The notes under the pieces: generated by a model
The model's input: only the letters and a program-made list of their open reading frames with translations
The model's database searches: none
Told to the model about the DNA's origin: nothing
Part shown: piece after piece, positions 7,522-16,759 of the stretch
How the letters are laid out: every line of letters starts with the position of its first letter
Numbering within the stretch: the first letter of the stretch is position 1
Assembly (NCBI GenBank): GCA_009841265.1
Contig: VXMB01000001.1
Location: 332,735-396,734, forward strand
Direction of reading: 5' to 3'
Length of the DNA: 64,000 nt
From: Gemmatimonadota bacterium
Lineage (GTDB): Bacteria > JAAXHH01
Program-made: the position numbers and the translations under genes

Positions 7522-8319
7522 ATGGAAATGAAACGCGCACACCTTCTCAAGCACATCGGCGTGGTCCTTGCAGTCTGCCTGGTCTGCCTGGCCGGTGTGG
7601 CGCTGTGGACGACCCGCGGCAGCGGAGATTCCGGCCACGACCTCTTTCTGCGCAATGACTTCACCTTCGGCCGGGTCGTGTACCAGAACTCCGGCGGGTT
7701 CTACCGGGGATGGGGATGGGGGCGGTGGTCGGTGGATTTCCCGTCGGCCGACGCCAACGTGATCCGCGCCCTGCGGGCCACGACCTCCCTCAAGATCAAC
7801 GAACCGCAGGCCGTGGAACTCACCGATTCCGATCTGTTCGATATTCCCTTCCTGTACATCCTGGAAGTCGGATCCCTGCAGTTCAGCCAGGAGGAAGTGG
7901 ACGCCCTGCGGGAGTATCTGCTGCGCGGCGGGTTCCTGATGGTGGACGATTTCCACGGTTCCCGCCAGTGGGCGAACTGGGAATCCCAGATGAAGCGGGT
8001 GTTCCCCGAACGCGACATCGAGGAAGTCCCCGCCGGCCACGCGATATTCCACAGCTACTACGATTTCGACGAGTATCCCCTGGTGCCCGGAACCGCGGCC
8101 CTGTGGAGAATGGGTAACTACGAGCAGGACGGCGGGTTGTACGGCCATCGGCTGCGGAGCATAACTGACGACGGCGGCAGGCTCATGGTGCTGATGAACT
8201 GGAACGCGGACCTGGGCGACGGCTGGGAACACGCGGCCGATCCCGGGTACCCGCGCGCGTATTCCGTGATCGCGTACCGGCTGGCCGTGAACTACGCCAT
8301 CTACGCGATGACGCACTGA
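7522..8319 (+). CDS. DUF4159 domain protein, membrane anchored
   Basis: A 265-residue protein with an N-terminal signal-anchor (about 11-29). A globular domain follows with the DUF4159 pattern: NDFTFGRVVYQ, then FPSADANVIRALRATTSLKI, YLLRGGFLMVDDFHGSRQW and HAIFHSYYDF. DUF4159 proteins commonly accompany MoxR/VWA gene sets and look like flavodoxin/glutamine-amidotransferase-like folds without a proven reaction. It begins 10 bases after the VWA gene and ends the plus-strand operon. The function is not established; a periplasmic role with the MoxR/VWA pair is inferred from position. Confidence 0.8.
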   Translation: MEMKRAHLLKHIGVVLAVCLVCLAGVALWTTRGSGDSGHDLFLRNDFTFGRVVYQNSGGFYRGWGWGRWSVDFPSADANVIRALRATTSLKINEPQAVELTDSDLFDIPFLYILEVGSLQFSQEEVDALREYLLRGGFLMVDDFHGSRQWANWESQMKRVFPERDIEEVPAGHAIFHSYYDFDEYPLVPGTAALWRMGNYEQDGGLYGHRLRSITDDGGRLMVLMNWNADLGDGWEHAADPGYPRAYSVIAYRLAVNYAIYAMTH

Positions 8320-8389
8320 GCCGGCGCCGGAGAACCCGGCGGTTCGTTGGGGAGGCCTCCCGGTGCCATAGTTCCCGACGAACCATGGA

Positions 8390-11300
8390 TCAGAACCGCC
8401 ACCGTATCTGTATGCGCAGGCCCTGGTCAACGGATTGCGAGCTCTGGTTTACGGGCTGCGGACCTGCCGGCTCCTGTCGCAGACCTTCCAGGTTCACGGA
8501 GAGTCCCGTGATTGTGTCGCGGGACAATTGCAGCCGCGTGCCGACTCGGTACCTCCGCGCCGCGCCTTCGGCCAATTCGGAGCCCGCATAGGGGGTCAAC
8601 AGTCCCCTGCCGAAAGCCGCGACCCCATAGCCGACTTCCGTGGCCAGACGACCGGTCCGGACCTGCCGGGGTGTCTGCGGCGCGATCCCAGCGGTAGTCT
8701 GCCGAGACCACATGCCCTCCACCCCGCTCGCGACCGTACCCCAGGCCGGTGCCAGGGTCATTGACAGTCCGCGTCCCTCAGGGTCCCGGGAAATCTGCAG
8801 CCTTCCCGAGGCACCCCATTCCCGGTAATCGCTATCTTCGTGCGCCAGCAGACCCCTGACCGTCCCTTCCACGGTCAGGCCCCACACGGGGTCCGCGTAT
8901 CGCACCCGTCCGCCCACTTCCAGGCCGAACCCGGTCTCCGCGTCGCCCCGGTCATGCCGCAGGCCCATTTCAATCGTAGGTGTCAGGCGCCGCCCTTCGG
9001 CCCATTCGAACCCGCTGGCGCCTTCCAGGATCACCCGCAACCGGTGCGCGTCCACATCCGTACCTGCAAGATTCCCCGCGTGTCCGGTCACCGCATCCGA
9101 CGTAGTCCGCGTCAGCAAGGCATCCATGCGCGTTGCCAACTGAATCCCCCCTGTGGTCGCCGCCGGCAGCACGATCCCCCGGCCGCCGAACGCCCCCATC
9201 AGCAGATTCGCGTCGGTCTGCAGAGCGGCGCTGCCCACCGGGGTCAGGGTCAATTCGCCCCGGCCGTACCCGAACACGCCCCACACGTCCAGCCGATCTT
9301 GGACGGCAAACCGCAGGTACGGATGAACGCTCGTCAGCGTCTGGTCCACCGCGCCCCGTCCATGGGTGGCCATGCCTTGAGCGGCCTTGCCCTGCGCGGC
9401 ATAACTACCGTCGCCGCGGCTGTGCGCCACCGCCACCCCAGTCAGCCACCGATCCCATTCACCATCCACCCCCACGGTGCCCGTGAGCACGTCGCCGTCT
9501 ACCTGCAAGGCGTCATCGCGCCCGTCAAACCGGGTTACTGCAACCAGGCCCCAGGCGGTCAGGCGCGGGGCCCGGTCCCCCGGTTCCGCTCCGTTCAGGC
9601 TCACCCGGAAGTTACTATCCAGGAGAACTCGTCGAAGGTCGAAGCGGTCTCCGAACTGGAAGGTCCGGCTCTGCACCGGTCGGGGGGTGTCTGCTAGCGG
9701 GCCGGAGGTATCCGCTGCCAGTCTCCCTCGCTCTGCCGCATAGCCCGGTCCCAAACCAAGAAACCGCACCGCTTCCAGGAGCACCTCCGAGGCGACACTT
9801 ACTTCCCCCGCATTCCGGGGCACCTCCGATTGGACGCCCCATTCCGCCGCACCTGGCTCGCCAGCGGAAGGGCCCGTCCCATGACCGATCCGGGACGTGC
9901 CCCTCCCCTTGTCGCCCAGCGGCAACCGGTAACCGCCGATGACCACTTGCGACCCCTGCCCGGGGCCTGACCGCAATCGATCACCGACCGCGTCAGTGAC
10001 GTGCGAACTCACGGTCCGGCCGAATCGGGCCAGCCATGCCTGTGGCATGGGATCGCAGTTTTCGATGGTGCCCGTTGCAGTCGCATCCGCGAGGTACGCC
10101 CCACTTGGGTTCGACAGGGTCACGGTCATGTATTCGTTGCCCTCGTTGAGGTTGTCGTCAAGCACCGTGACACTGAAGACCTTCCCCTTTACGCCCGGTG
10201 CGAAGGTTACGGTCTCGCTCTTCGCGACGTAGTCATCGCCCGCGGTCGCACTGCCGTCGGACGTGCTGATCCGGACCGTCACGGTCTCCGAGGAGACCCG
10301 GCTCAGCCTCAAGATGAAATCGAGTGTGGCGCCCGCACCCTCCTCGACCTCGGTGTCCGCCACCGACAGCCCGTGCGGACCCGGGACCGTCACCTTGGCG
10401 GGGGTGGACAGCGCCTTGCCGTCCGGCGTGCAGAGGGCATGCGGAAAGTCGCACGAGGCAGAGGCCGGCAGGATTACCGTCACCGTTCCATTGCCCGACG
10501 GCTGGACATGGAACTGGAAGAGGTCGCGGCGCTTGTCCACCCGACGCACCATGCGCACCGCACCGCCCGCCGCTGCCAACCGCTGCGTGAGCCTGCGCTG
10601 CGCGCCCCCGGATGCCAGCGCCTCGCTGAAACGCACCCGCATCGTGAACACGCTTGACCCGTCGTGCGACGACGGCGCATCTTCGAACGATGCCGTCAGT
10701 ACCGCCGGCTGCGGCGGCGGTACCGGTTGCGGCGGTGGCACCGGCTGCTGGATGCCGGAGTCCGGCGCGTCCAGGATCTGCAATTGCACCGTGTCGCCGG
10801 CGTTCCAGTTCAGATCGGCGTTCCACCACGTCCGCACGTGGTATCCTCCGGCATCGGCGTCCTGGAACGGAAACCGCAACCCGTCGAGCACCAGCACCAG
10901 GTTGTTGACCTCGTAGTCCCTGAGTTCCCTGATGCCGCCGAATACGATGGCCAGGATCTCGCCCTGGTCGAGTTGCAGGCGGTCCGACCATCCGGCATGG
11001 GTCAACTGCAGGTCGACGATCTCAAACTCCTTCGCCACCCCGCCGGCGTCGGTGCTGACGAACGTGTTGTTTGCCATCACGTCCGGGTCGGAACAGTCGT
11101 TGACGTTGTTGGTGCTCGCGCACCCCAATGTCCTGCTGTTCCCGCTGCGGAGAAGCCCTACCGTCAGCGTCGTTTCGAGGAGTGTGCTACTCGCCTCCCG
11201 TACCGCCGCCGGCGTCGGCTCGCTCTCGAGCGGCCCCTCGGCTACGCCCCTCGCGTCTGTGAAGCTTACTTTCACCTTGATTTTCTTGCCCACGTCCGCT

Positions 11301-13024
11301 GCGACGGGTGTGTAGGTGCCCGACGTCGCCCCCGCGATGTCCTGGGGATTGGATATGCCGTCCCCATCCACCCGCACCCACTGCAGATCGTAGTCGTCCG
11401 GGAAGGTCCCCGGCAGGCCGCCGCTGTCCTTGATCGTGCCCAGTCCGGCCCTCAAGAGCCCGCCCACCCGGGGGAAGCCGGAGACCGACGGCTGCCCTGT
11501 GGCGGCAGTATTGAGCCTGGACAGGCGGACCCCCACCCTGGTGCCGATATCGGCCGCGCCAGCGAGGCGGGTTGCACCGGGGCCGGTGAATGGACGCAGG
11601 AGAGGCACGTCCGACAGCGAGCCACCCGGCGGTACGATGAGCGCATCGGTGAAGAACCAGAAACTGGGCGAGGATTGCGCTTCGCTGAACGGCAGGATGA
11701 GTTCGCCCGAGTACTTCTGGACGTGCAGCACCAGGTTCCTCGCCGCGTCCGCCGGCAAGGCCGGCTCGGTGATGAGCCACAACGTGTGACTCGATAGTGG
11801 AAATGCGATCAAAGACGTGATCGTGTAATTGACGCCCTCGTGGGTGAAGGTAACGTCGTCGAGGCTGCCGTGGCCCGATCCGAATCCGACGCTCTTGGCT
11901 CGGCCGAATTCATCGAAGTCGTGTCCCACCGTCAGCACGCCGCACCAGAAGGTGTCCGCGCCGCAGTTCGACACAGCCGCCGGCAGGACCAGTGAGCTTT
12001 CGCCGCTGATGCGCGTCTCCTCGGTACCGCCATCGTCGGTGAAGGTGACCCTCACCTTCATGTGGTGGCCCTGGTCGGCCGCGGTCAGCGCGTAGTTGCC
12101 CGTGTCTGTACCGACGTTCGTCTCCGTGCCGTCCTCGGTCACCCGGATCCACTGGTAGGCGTAGACGGCCCCGGTCAGCCCGTTGGCGTCCATGATGTCC
12201 GACGTCGACGCCGTCAGCGTCATGCCCACCTGCGCCGCACCGATAATCGCCGGGTCTCCCGTGGCGGGGTAGTTCGGCGTGACGGTGCCCCTGATCTTGA
12301 TCATCACTGACGACGAGTCGTCCCTTGCCCACGATCCGGGATCGATGTAAACGTATCTTGCGTTTCCGATGCTCCAGCCGTCGGCGGCCCCGCTATCCTG
12401 GGCGTCCGAAGAGGTAGAATGAATGCTGATCCCCGCGTCATCGGTGCCGGCGGAGTCGCTGATCACGACTGCGTACGTCGTGTTTGCGGAGAGCGTCGAA
12501 CCGGTCGGCGCCGTGAACGTGGCGACCGAGTCGCTCGTGATCGTCGTTGGGCTGACAAGAACGTACAACAGGTCATTCGGCCGGTTACTAGCGTTGGTCG
12601 AATAGATCCGAACCGAGACGTCCGGGTTTTCTACAGTAGTCCTGGTGTTGTAGACGCGCACGCCGACGGTCGTGAGCACGTAACCGGGCCCGTTGCTGCC
12701 GGTTCTGAAGGGCTGTGACACACGATTAATGTCTATAAGATAGTACGGCTGGTTCGTGTTGGACACCAGCGTCCGTTCCGTCTGCGCCTGCAAATCGGGA
12801 ACGAACGGCGCGGAGAGCGCGATGGCCAGGACGGGCAGCAGCGCCGCCGCGGCCATCCGCACCGCTAGTACACGCCGGCGGCGTCCGGCGAGCACACGCC
12901 AGCGTCTAGTGCACCGTGTGATGCTGGTCGGCACGCTCGGTATAGACAGGCGGTCACTGGATTTCGGTTCTTGTGTCAACAACTCGTACTTTCTTGTGTC
13001 ATCGGTCGTCTTGAGTGGGATCAA
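8390..13024 (-). CDS. Large Calx-beta autotransporter-like surface protein
   Basis: About 1544 residues. Basic N-region and signal peptide (MAAAALLPVLAIALSA, with cleavage after AQA-like sequence near residue 80). An anchor-type beta domain follows (about 85-250), then two Ig-like repeats ending TFTDDGGTEET and SFTDARGVAEG, and two further beta domains with a Pro/Gln spacer (PPPQPVPPPQP). A Calx-beta domain (about 895-990; VEEGAGATLDFILRLSR, DDYVAKSETVTF, LDDNLNEGNEYMTVTL) precedes a C-terminal region rich in alternating beta strands that ends in Phe (IQIRWRF), typical of an outer-membrane beta-barrel. It is probably secreted and cell-surface displayed. The first codon at 13024 is TTG; starts nearer ATG 12856 are also plausible. 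No protease catalytic triad was recognised. Confidence 0.82.
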   Translation of the reverse strand: MIPLKTTDDTRKYELLTQEPKSSDRLSIPSVPTSITRCTRRWRVLAGRRRRVLAVRMAAAALLPVLAIALSAPFVPDLQAQTERTLVSNTNQPYYLIDINRVSQPFRTGSNGPGYVLTTVGVRVYNTRTTVENPDVSVRIYSTNASNRPNDLLYVLVSPTTITSDSVATFTAPTGSTLSANTTYAVVISDSAGTDDAGISIHSTSSDAQDSGAADGWSIGNARYVYIDPGSWARDDSSSVMIKIRGTVTPNYPATGDPAIIGAAQVGMTLTASTSDIMDANGLTGAVYAYQWIRVTEDGTETNVGTDTGNYALTAADQGHHMKVRVTFTDDGGTEETRISGESSLVLPAAVSNCGADTFWCGVLTVGHDFDEFGRAKSVGFGSGHGSLDDVTFTHEGVNYTITSLIAFPLSSHTLWLITEPALPADAARNLVLHVQKYSGELILPFSEAQSSPSFWFFTDALIVPPGGSLSDVPLLRPFTGPGATRLAGAADIGTRVGVRLSRLNTAATGQPSVSGFPRVGGLLRAGLGTIKDSGGLPGTFPDDYDLQWVRVDGDGISNPQDIAGATSGTYTPVAADVGKKIKVKVSFTDARGVAEGPLESEPTPAAVREASSTLLETTLTVGLLRSGNSRTLGCASTNNVNDCSDPDVMANNTFVSTDAGGVAKEFEIVDLQLTHAGWSDRLQLDQGEILAIVFGGIRELRDYEVNNLVLVLDGLRFPFQDADAGGYHVRTWWNADLNWNAGDTVQLQILDAPDSGIQQPVPPPQPVPPPQPAVLTASFEDAPSSHDGSSVFTMRVRFSEALASGGAQRRLTQRLAAAGGAVRMVRRVDKRRDLFQFHVQPSGNGTVTVILPASASCDFPHALCTPDGKALSTPAKVTVPGPHGLSVADTEVEEGAGATLDFILRLSRVSSETVTVRISTSDGSATAGDDYVAKSETVTFAPGVKGKVFSVTVLDDNLNEGNEYMTVTLSNPSGAYLADATATGTIENCDPMPQAWLARFGRTVSSHVTDAVGDRLRSGPGQGSQVVIGGYRLPLGDKGRGTSRIGHGTGPSAGEPGAAEWGVQSEVPRNAGEVSVASEVLLEAVRFLGLGPGYAAERGRLAADTSGPLADTPRPVQSRTFQFGDRFDLRRVLLDSNFRVSLNGAEPGDRAPRLTAWGLVAVTRFDGRDDALQVDGDVLTGTVGVDGEWDRWLTGVAVAHSRGDGSYAAQGKAAQGMATHGRGAVDQTLTSVHPYLRFAVQDRLDVWGVFGYGRGELTLTPVGSAALQTDANLLMGAFGGRGIVLPAATTGGIQLATRMDALLTRTTSDAVTGHAGNLAGTDVDAHRLRVILEGASGFEWAEGRRLTPTIEMGLRHDRGDAETGFGLEVGGRVRYADPVWGLTVEGTVRGLLAHEDSDYREWGASGRLQISRDPEGRGLSMTLAPAWGTVASGVEGMWSRQTTAGIAPQTPRQVRTGRLATEVGYGVAAFGRGLLTPYAGSELAEGAARRYRVGTRLQLSRDTITGLSVNLEGLRQEPAGPQPVNQSSQSVDQGLRIQIRWRF

Positions 13025-13277
13025 AACAACCAGCCTCGGTGATTCCTACCCAAGTAGGGAACGCCGCATGGTTCTGTCGTCACGGACATGCGAAACCGGC
13101 CGCTGAGTACTCGGCCGGTGAATGCTTTTCGAAATCGGCTTTCACGGCGGCGTTGATGGTCCGTTCCGCTGTGGACTTGACCTGTGGTGGTAACGCTTAC
13201 ACGGTTACCGCCAAAGTTCTGTTATCCATATAGAAATAACATCTAACAAATAGATGATCTTGTTATAAGAAATACTA
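13025..13277 (-). promoter_or_regulatory. Long structured 5' leader of the autotransporter-like gene
   Basis: About 250 untranslated bases separate the promoter from the gene. Two strong hairpins are visible. GGTGGTAAC (13186-13194) pairs with GTTACCGCC (13204-13212), nine pairs with a nine-base loop that contains the near-palindrome GTAACGCTTAC. CCGGCCG (13096-13102) pairs with CGGCCGG (13112-13118). A third, TTCCTAC/GTAGGGAA, lies near 13043-13061. No known riboswitch consensus was recognised. It could be a regulatory leader, an operator region or both. Confidence 0.45.
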
Positions 13278-13305
13278 AATATATTGAGGTTTGAGCAGGT
13301 GTCAA
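13278..13305 (-). promoter_or_regulatory. Strong sigma-70-type promoter of the autotransporter-like gene
   Basis: On the minus strand TTGACA (13305-13300) and TATATT (13283-13278) are 16 bases apart, in an AT-rich patch that contrasts with the GC-rich surroundings. This is one of the best promoter matches in the window. Confidence 0.7.
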
Positions 13306-13561
13306 AAAAAATGTGCAATCGGCGGATAATATGCGCGACAAGTTGTTTTGGCATTGGGAGTTTACATGCCTTCAGCAACGATTCAGGTTAGCCGCAAGCT
13401 CGGCGAAGATGCCGGCAAGCCGCGCTCCGATTAATCGAACGAAGGGTTGGCTGGCGTATGGGCAGGCAGGGAGAACCGTGGCGGCCTTCAAGCCGAACGG
13501 GAGAACAGTAGATGCTTCTTGCGGGTCGGAGAGGGGATCAGTGCGGCCGACCTGAGGCCGG
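13306..13561. other. Intergenic region upstream of the surface-protein promoter
   Basis: Apart from the promoter and leader described separately, I see nothing convincing here. A short plus-strand open frame at 13313-13555 has no ribosome-binding site and no recognisable motif. The left end is AT-rich, and the right end returns to the base composition of lysK. Confidence 0.5.
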
Positions 13562-14614
13562 TTAGGCGGCTGAAGTGAGCTGCTTCAGCGCGGCCGTCAA
13601 CACCTCGACGGAGCGCAGGTACTCTTCCAGGACGATGTGCTCGTCCGGCGTATGGTCCAGGCTGGAGTCACCGGGTCCGTAGGCCGCGATCGGGCACTTC
13701 CAGGCCGGACCGACGATGCACATGTCGGACGTGCCCGTTTTCTTCTTGAAGGTCGGCCGGCCGCCTTCCTGGCGGATACCACGCAGAAGGGCGCGGACCA
13801 GCGGCGTGTTCTTCGAGGCGACGACCCCTTCCAGCCGCTGGTCGCATACGATTTCGGCCGGCCCCGCCTGGTCCATCACGAACCCGTTCAGGCCATCCAT
13901 GTCGTAACCGGGCGGCACGCGCACCGAGAAGTACGCTTCGACGCCCTCGGTCAACCCCTCGTCCGTAGTGTTGAACCGTCTCAACTCGAGCCGGGGAGAC
14001 TCGAATTCGCTTTCCGTGGCCTGGCCGGCGACGCGCGCTTGTATGGCGTTGTACAGGTCGATCGCCCGTTCGGTCGCGCGCCTGTGGTCGCCGGCGTGAT
14101 GGGCGTTGGGCTGCTCGAGGCGGTAGTCGAACCCCACGTGGCCCTTGTACCCGATGGTAACGCTGTCCCAGCCGCTCGGTTCGCCGATGAACACGCAGTC
14201 GGGGCGCATGCGGTCCACCAGGTGGCGGGCGCCCTTCGAGGTGGGGCATTCCTCCTCCACGGCGCCGACGACGGTGATCCGGCCGCCGGTGGTTTCCGTG
14301 AGCCGGCTCGCGGCAGCCGTGAAAGCGGCCAGGGACCCCTTGGCGTCTACCGTGCCGCGGCCGTAGAGACGGCCCCCGTCCTCCCGGATGGGAACGATCC
14401 CGGGCACCGTGTCGATGTGCCCGACCAGGGCAATATGCGGTTCGCCGCTGCCCGCCTCGCCTACCGCGTTTCCGGCTTCGTCCACGCGGGCACGGAGCCC
14501 TCTCCGGTCCATGGCGTCCACCAGGTAGGAGACAGCCTCGCCCTCGTTCGTGGAAGGGCTGTACCGTTCGACCAGGCCCCGCAGCAGCGCGATGTCGTCG
14601 TGGGCGGTACTCAT
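13562..14614 (-). CDS. lysK: [LysW]-lysine/ornithine hydrolase (LysK)
   Basis: A 350-residue M20-family metallohydrolase with the usual zinc-ligand motifs: [29 protein letters not shown] (catalytic and metal Glu) and [15 protein letters not shown]. It also has the C-terminal [11 protein letters not shown] and SLDHTPDEH motifs of the LysK/ArgE-like group. LysK cleaves the isopeptide bond between the LysW C-terminal Glu and the finished lysine (or ornithine). Here it is the last gene of the LysW operon and overlaps lysJ by four bases. Length is normal. Whether lysine, ornithine or both are released cannot be told from sequence. Confidence 0.92.
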   Translation of the reverse strand: MSTAHDDIALLRGLVERYSPSTNEGEAVSYLVDAMDRRGLRARVDEAGNAVGEAGSGEPHIALVGHIDTVPGIVPIREDGGRLYGRGTVDAKGSLAAFTAAASRLTETTGGRITVVGAVEEECPTSKGARHLVDRMRPDCVFIGEPSGWDSVTIGYKGHVGFDYRLEQPNAHHAGDHRRATERAIDLYNAIQARVAGQATESEFESPRLELRRFNTTDEGLTEGVEAYFSVRVPPGYDMDGLNGFVMDQAGPAEIVCDQRLEGVVASKNTPLVRALLRGIRQEGGRPTFKKKTGTSDMCIVGPAWKCPIAAYGPGDSSLDHTPDEHIVLEEYLRSVEVLTAALKQLTSAA

Positions 14615-15834
14615 TCGGTCTCCGGGGCGGCTACCTGGCTGGATCCGGCCCGGCGGCCCGCCGAACTTCCCTCCAACAATCCCAGCACCGCGCCCACGGT
14701 CTCCACGACCTGATCGATCTCCTCCCTGGAAATCGTCAGGGGCGGAAGGAAGCGCAGCACCGTGTTGCCCGCGGGCAGGGCCATCACGCCGCGTTCCATG
14801 AGTCCGCGGAGGACGGGGGTGACCCGTCCCTTCATCTCGACGCCGATGATCAGGCCCACGCCCCTGATCTCCCGGACGAAAGGCGCATCCAGCGCCGCGA
14901 GGGCATCCTGGAAGTACGCGCCGTTCTCCCGGGCATTTTCGACGAGTCCTTCCTCCTCAAGCACGCGTAGCGTGGCCAGGCCGGCCGCGCAGACCACCGG
15001 ACTGCCGCCGAAGGTGTTGCCGTGGGACATGGCGGGGACATCCCGGACCGTTTCGGCGCAGAGCGTCGCGCCCACGGGCAGGCCGCCGGCCATGGCCTTG
15101 GCCAGGCAGAGCATGTCCGGACGCAGGCCATGGTGCTCGCAGGCGAACAGGGCGCCCGTCCTCCCGAATCCGGTCTGTACTTCGTCCACGATGAACAGGG
15201 CGCCACGCTCCCGGCACAGGTCCGCCACGCGGTTCAGATACGCACCGTCTCCGATGCGAACGCCACCCTCGCCCTGCACCACCTCCAGGATCACCGCGGC
15301 CGTCTCGTCGCCGATGGATTCCTCCATGGCGGTGGCATCGTTGTATTTCACGTGGGTGAAACCGGGAACGAGGGGTTCGAAGGGGGCGCGGTACTTGGGA
15401 TTCCAGGTCGCGCTCAGGGACCCGAAGGTACGTCCGTGAAATCCGCGCTGGGCCGCGATGATGCCGGTCCGGCCCGTGGCGACACGGGCGAATTTAAACG
15501 CTGCTTCCACCGCCTCCGTACCTGAATTGCACAGGAAAAGCCGGTCCAGCCCCTCCGGGGCGACCCGGGTCAGGGCCGTGGCCAGTTCCGCCCGGAGGTC
15601 GTTGTAGAAGGTGTCCGGACAGATCACGAGCCGCTCCGCCTGCCGCGCGACCGCCTCCGTCACGGCCGGATGGCAGTGGCCTACGTTGGCCGTGCCGATC
15701 CCGCCGATGCAATCGATGTACTCCTTGCCGTCACTGTCCCAAAGGCGGGCGCCGCTGCCCCGGACGATCACCACGTCCCGCTTGGGCAGAATGCCCATCG
15801 ACGCCTGGTTTTCCATGGCCTGGTAGTCAGTCAT
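14611..15834 (-). CDS. lysJ: [LysW]-semialdehyde aminotransferase (LysJ/ArgD family)
   Basis: A 407-residue class-III PLP aminotransferase. The PLP-lysine motif is LCLAKAMAGGLPVGA. The FGRTGALFACEHHG and FIVDEVQTGFG (PLP-contacting Asp) motifs are present, as is the phosphate-binding NSGTEAVEAAFKFAR. In the LysW pathway it converts LysW-bound aminoadipate or glutamate semialdehyde to the amino form with glutamate as donor. It follows lysZ after a 127-base gap that holds no recognisable gene, and overlaps lysK. ArgD-like proteins often serve both lysine and arginine pathways. Confidence 0.92.
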   Translation of the reverse strand: MTDYQAMENQASMGILPKRDVVIVRGSGARLWDSDGKEYIDCIGGIGTANVGHCHPAVTEAVARQAERLVICPDTFYNDLRAELATALTRVAPEGLDRLFLCNSGTEAVEAAFKFARVATGRTGIIAAQRGFHGRTFGSLSATWNPKYRAPFEPLVPGFTHVKYNDATAMEESIGDETAAVILEVVQGEGGVRIGDGAYLNRVADLCRERGALFIVDEVQTGFGRTGALFACEHHGLRPDMLCLAKAMAGGLPVGATLCAETVRDVPAMSHGNTFGGSPVVCAAGLATLRVLEEEGLVENARENGAYFQDALAALDAPFVREIRGVGLIIGVEMKGRVTPVLRGLMERGVMALPAGNTVLRFLPPLTISREEIDQVVETVGAVLGLLEGSSAGRRAGSSQVAAPETE

Positions 15835-15961
15835 TTTCTGTGCTCCGATTTACGATTCCGTGTCGCCTCGAGTCGTCCTGCGCGGTGCGCTGGGCTACAC
15901 CGGATGGCCGCTTCGTTCGGCCGCCGCTGTCCGATCATGCTGTCCGCGCCGCGCAGGGCCG

Positions 15962-16759
15962 CTACCCGATCACCGTGCCCGCACCGCGCAGGGCCGCCGT
16001 GACCGGTTCGGGTATCCGGCCGTCCCCCAGGATCACCTGGCCTACGCCGACCTCCAGCGCCTCCTTCGCGCCGAGCAGCTTCTTCTTCATACGGTCCCTG
16101 GCATGGGTCTCGATCTCCCGGTCGATTTCGTCGCGGGCTATCCGGGGTATCAGCGTACTTTCATCGTCCGCATCCTCGAGGAATCCCGGCGTGTTGGACA
16201 GTATGACCAGCCGTTCCGCGCCGAGGGCATCGGCGATCACGGCGGCCGCCCGGTCCCCGTCAATGTTGATCACCTCGCCTTCGTAGCTGATGGCGGGGGG
16301 ACTGACGACGGGCAGGTAGCCCTGGTCGAGGAGCGTGGTCAGAAGCGAGACATTCGCCTTTTCTACCCGGCCGGTGTAGTCGTCCCGCAGGATCTTCGTC
16401 CTGCCGTCCTCCACGATGCGGATATTGGGCTTCCGGCGGCCCTCGAGCAGGCGGCCGTCCACACCGCTCAGGCCGACGGCGTTGACCCCCAGCTGCTGCA
16501 GTTTCTCGACGATGCGGGTGTTGCGCTTTCCGCAGTACACCATGGTGAAGATGTCCAAGGTTTCCTGATCGGTGACCCGGCTCGTGTATCCCGACGGCGA
16601 CGTGACCATGCGGGGCGGCTTGCCCAGTTGCTCGGAGATCTGGTTCAATTCGTCGGAAGCGCCGTGCACCAGCACCAGCGGTTCGGTCTGCCGGGCGATG
16701 TCCTCCAGAACGCAATCCAGGTTGATGCCCCGGCTTCCGCCCGTCTTCACCACAATCAT
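15962..16759 (-). CDS. lysZ: [LysW]-aminoadipate/glutamate kinase (LysZ)
   Basis: A 265-residue amino-acid kinase of the ArgB/LysZ type: MIVVKTGGSRG phosphate-binding start, LVHGASDELNQISEQLGK and GVNAVGLSGVDG. The residues SGYTSRVTDQET are the LysZ-type equivalent of the ArgB substrate loop. It lacks the N-acetylglutamate-binding pattern of classical ArgB and sits in a LysW operon, so LysW-linked substrate is the best reading. The ATG overlaps the hisS stop by four bases (ATGA). It phosphorylates the side-chain carboxylate before LysY reduction. Confidence 0.92.
   Translation of the reverse strand: MIVVKTGGSRGINLDCVLEDIARQTEPLVLVHGASDELNQISEQLGKPPRMVTSPSGYTSRVTDQETLDIFTMVYCGKRNTRIVEKLQQLGVNAVGLSGVDGRLLEGRRKPNIRIVEDGRTKILRDDYTGRVEKANVSLLTTLLDQGYLPVVSPPAISYEGEVINIDGDRAAAVIADALGAERLVILSNTPGFLEDADDESTLIPRIARDEIDREIETHARDRMKKKLLGAKEALEVGVGQVILGDGRIPEPVTAALRGAGTVIG

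Noticed and set aside
13096-13118. Perfect inverted repeat CCGGCCG / CGGCCGG considered as a terminator
   Set aside because: It is not followed by a T-run on either strand, so it was described as a leader hairpin instead.
13313-13555. An 80-codon plus-strand frame upstream of lysK
   Set aside because: It has no ribosome site, no family signal and no neighbour context.
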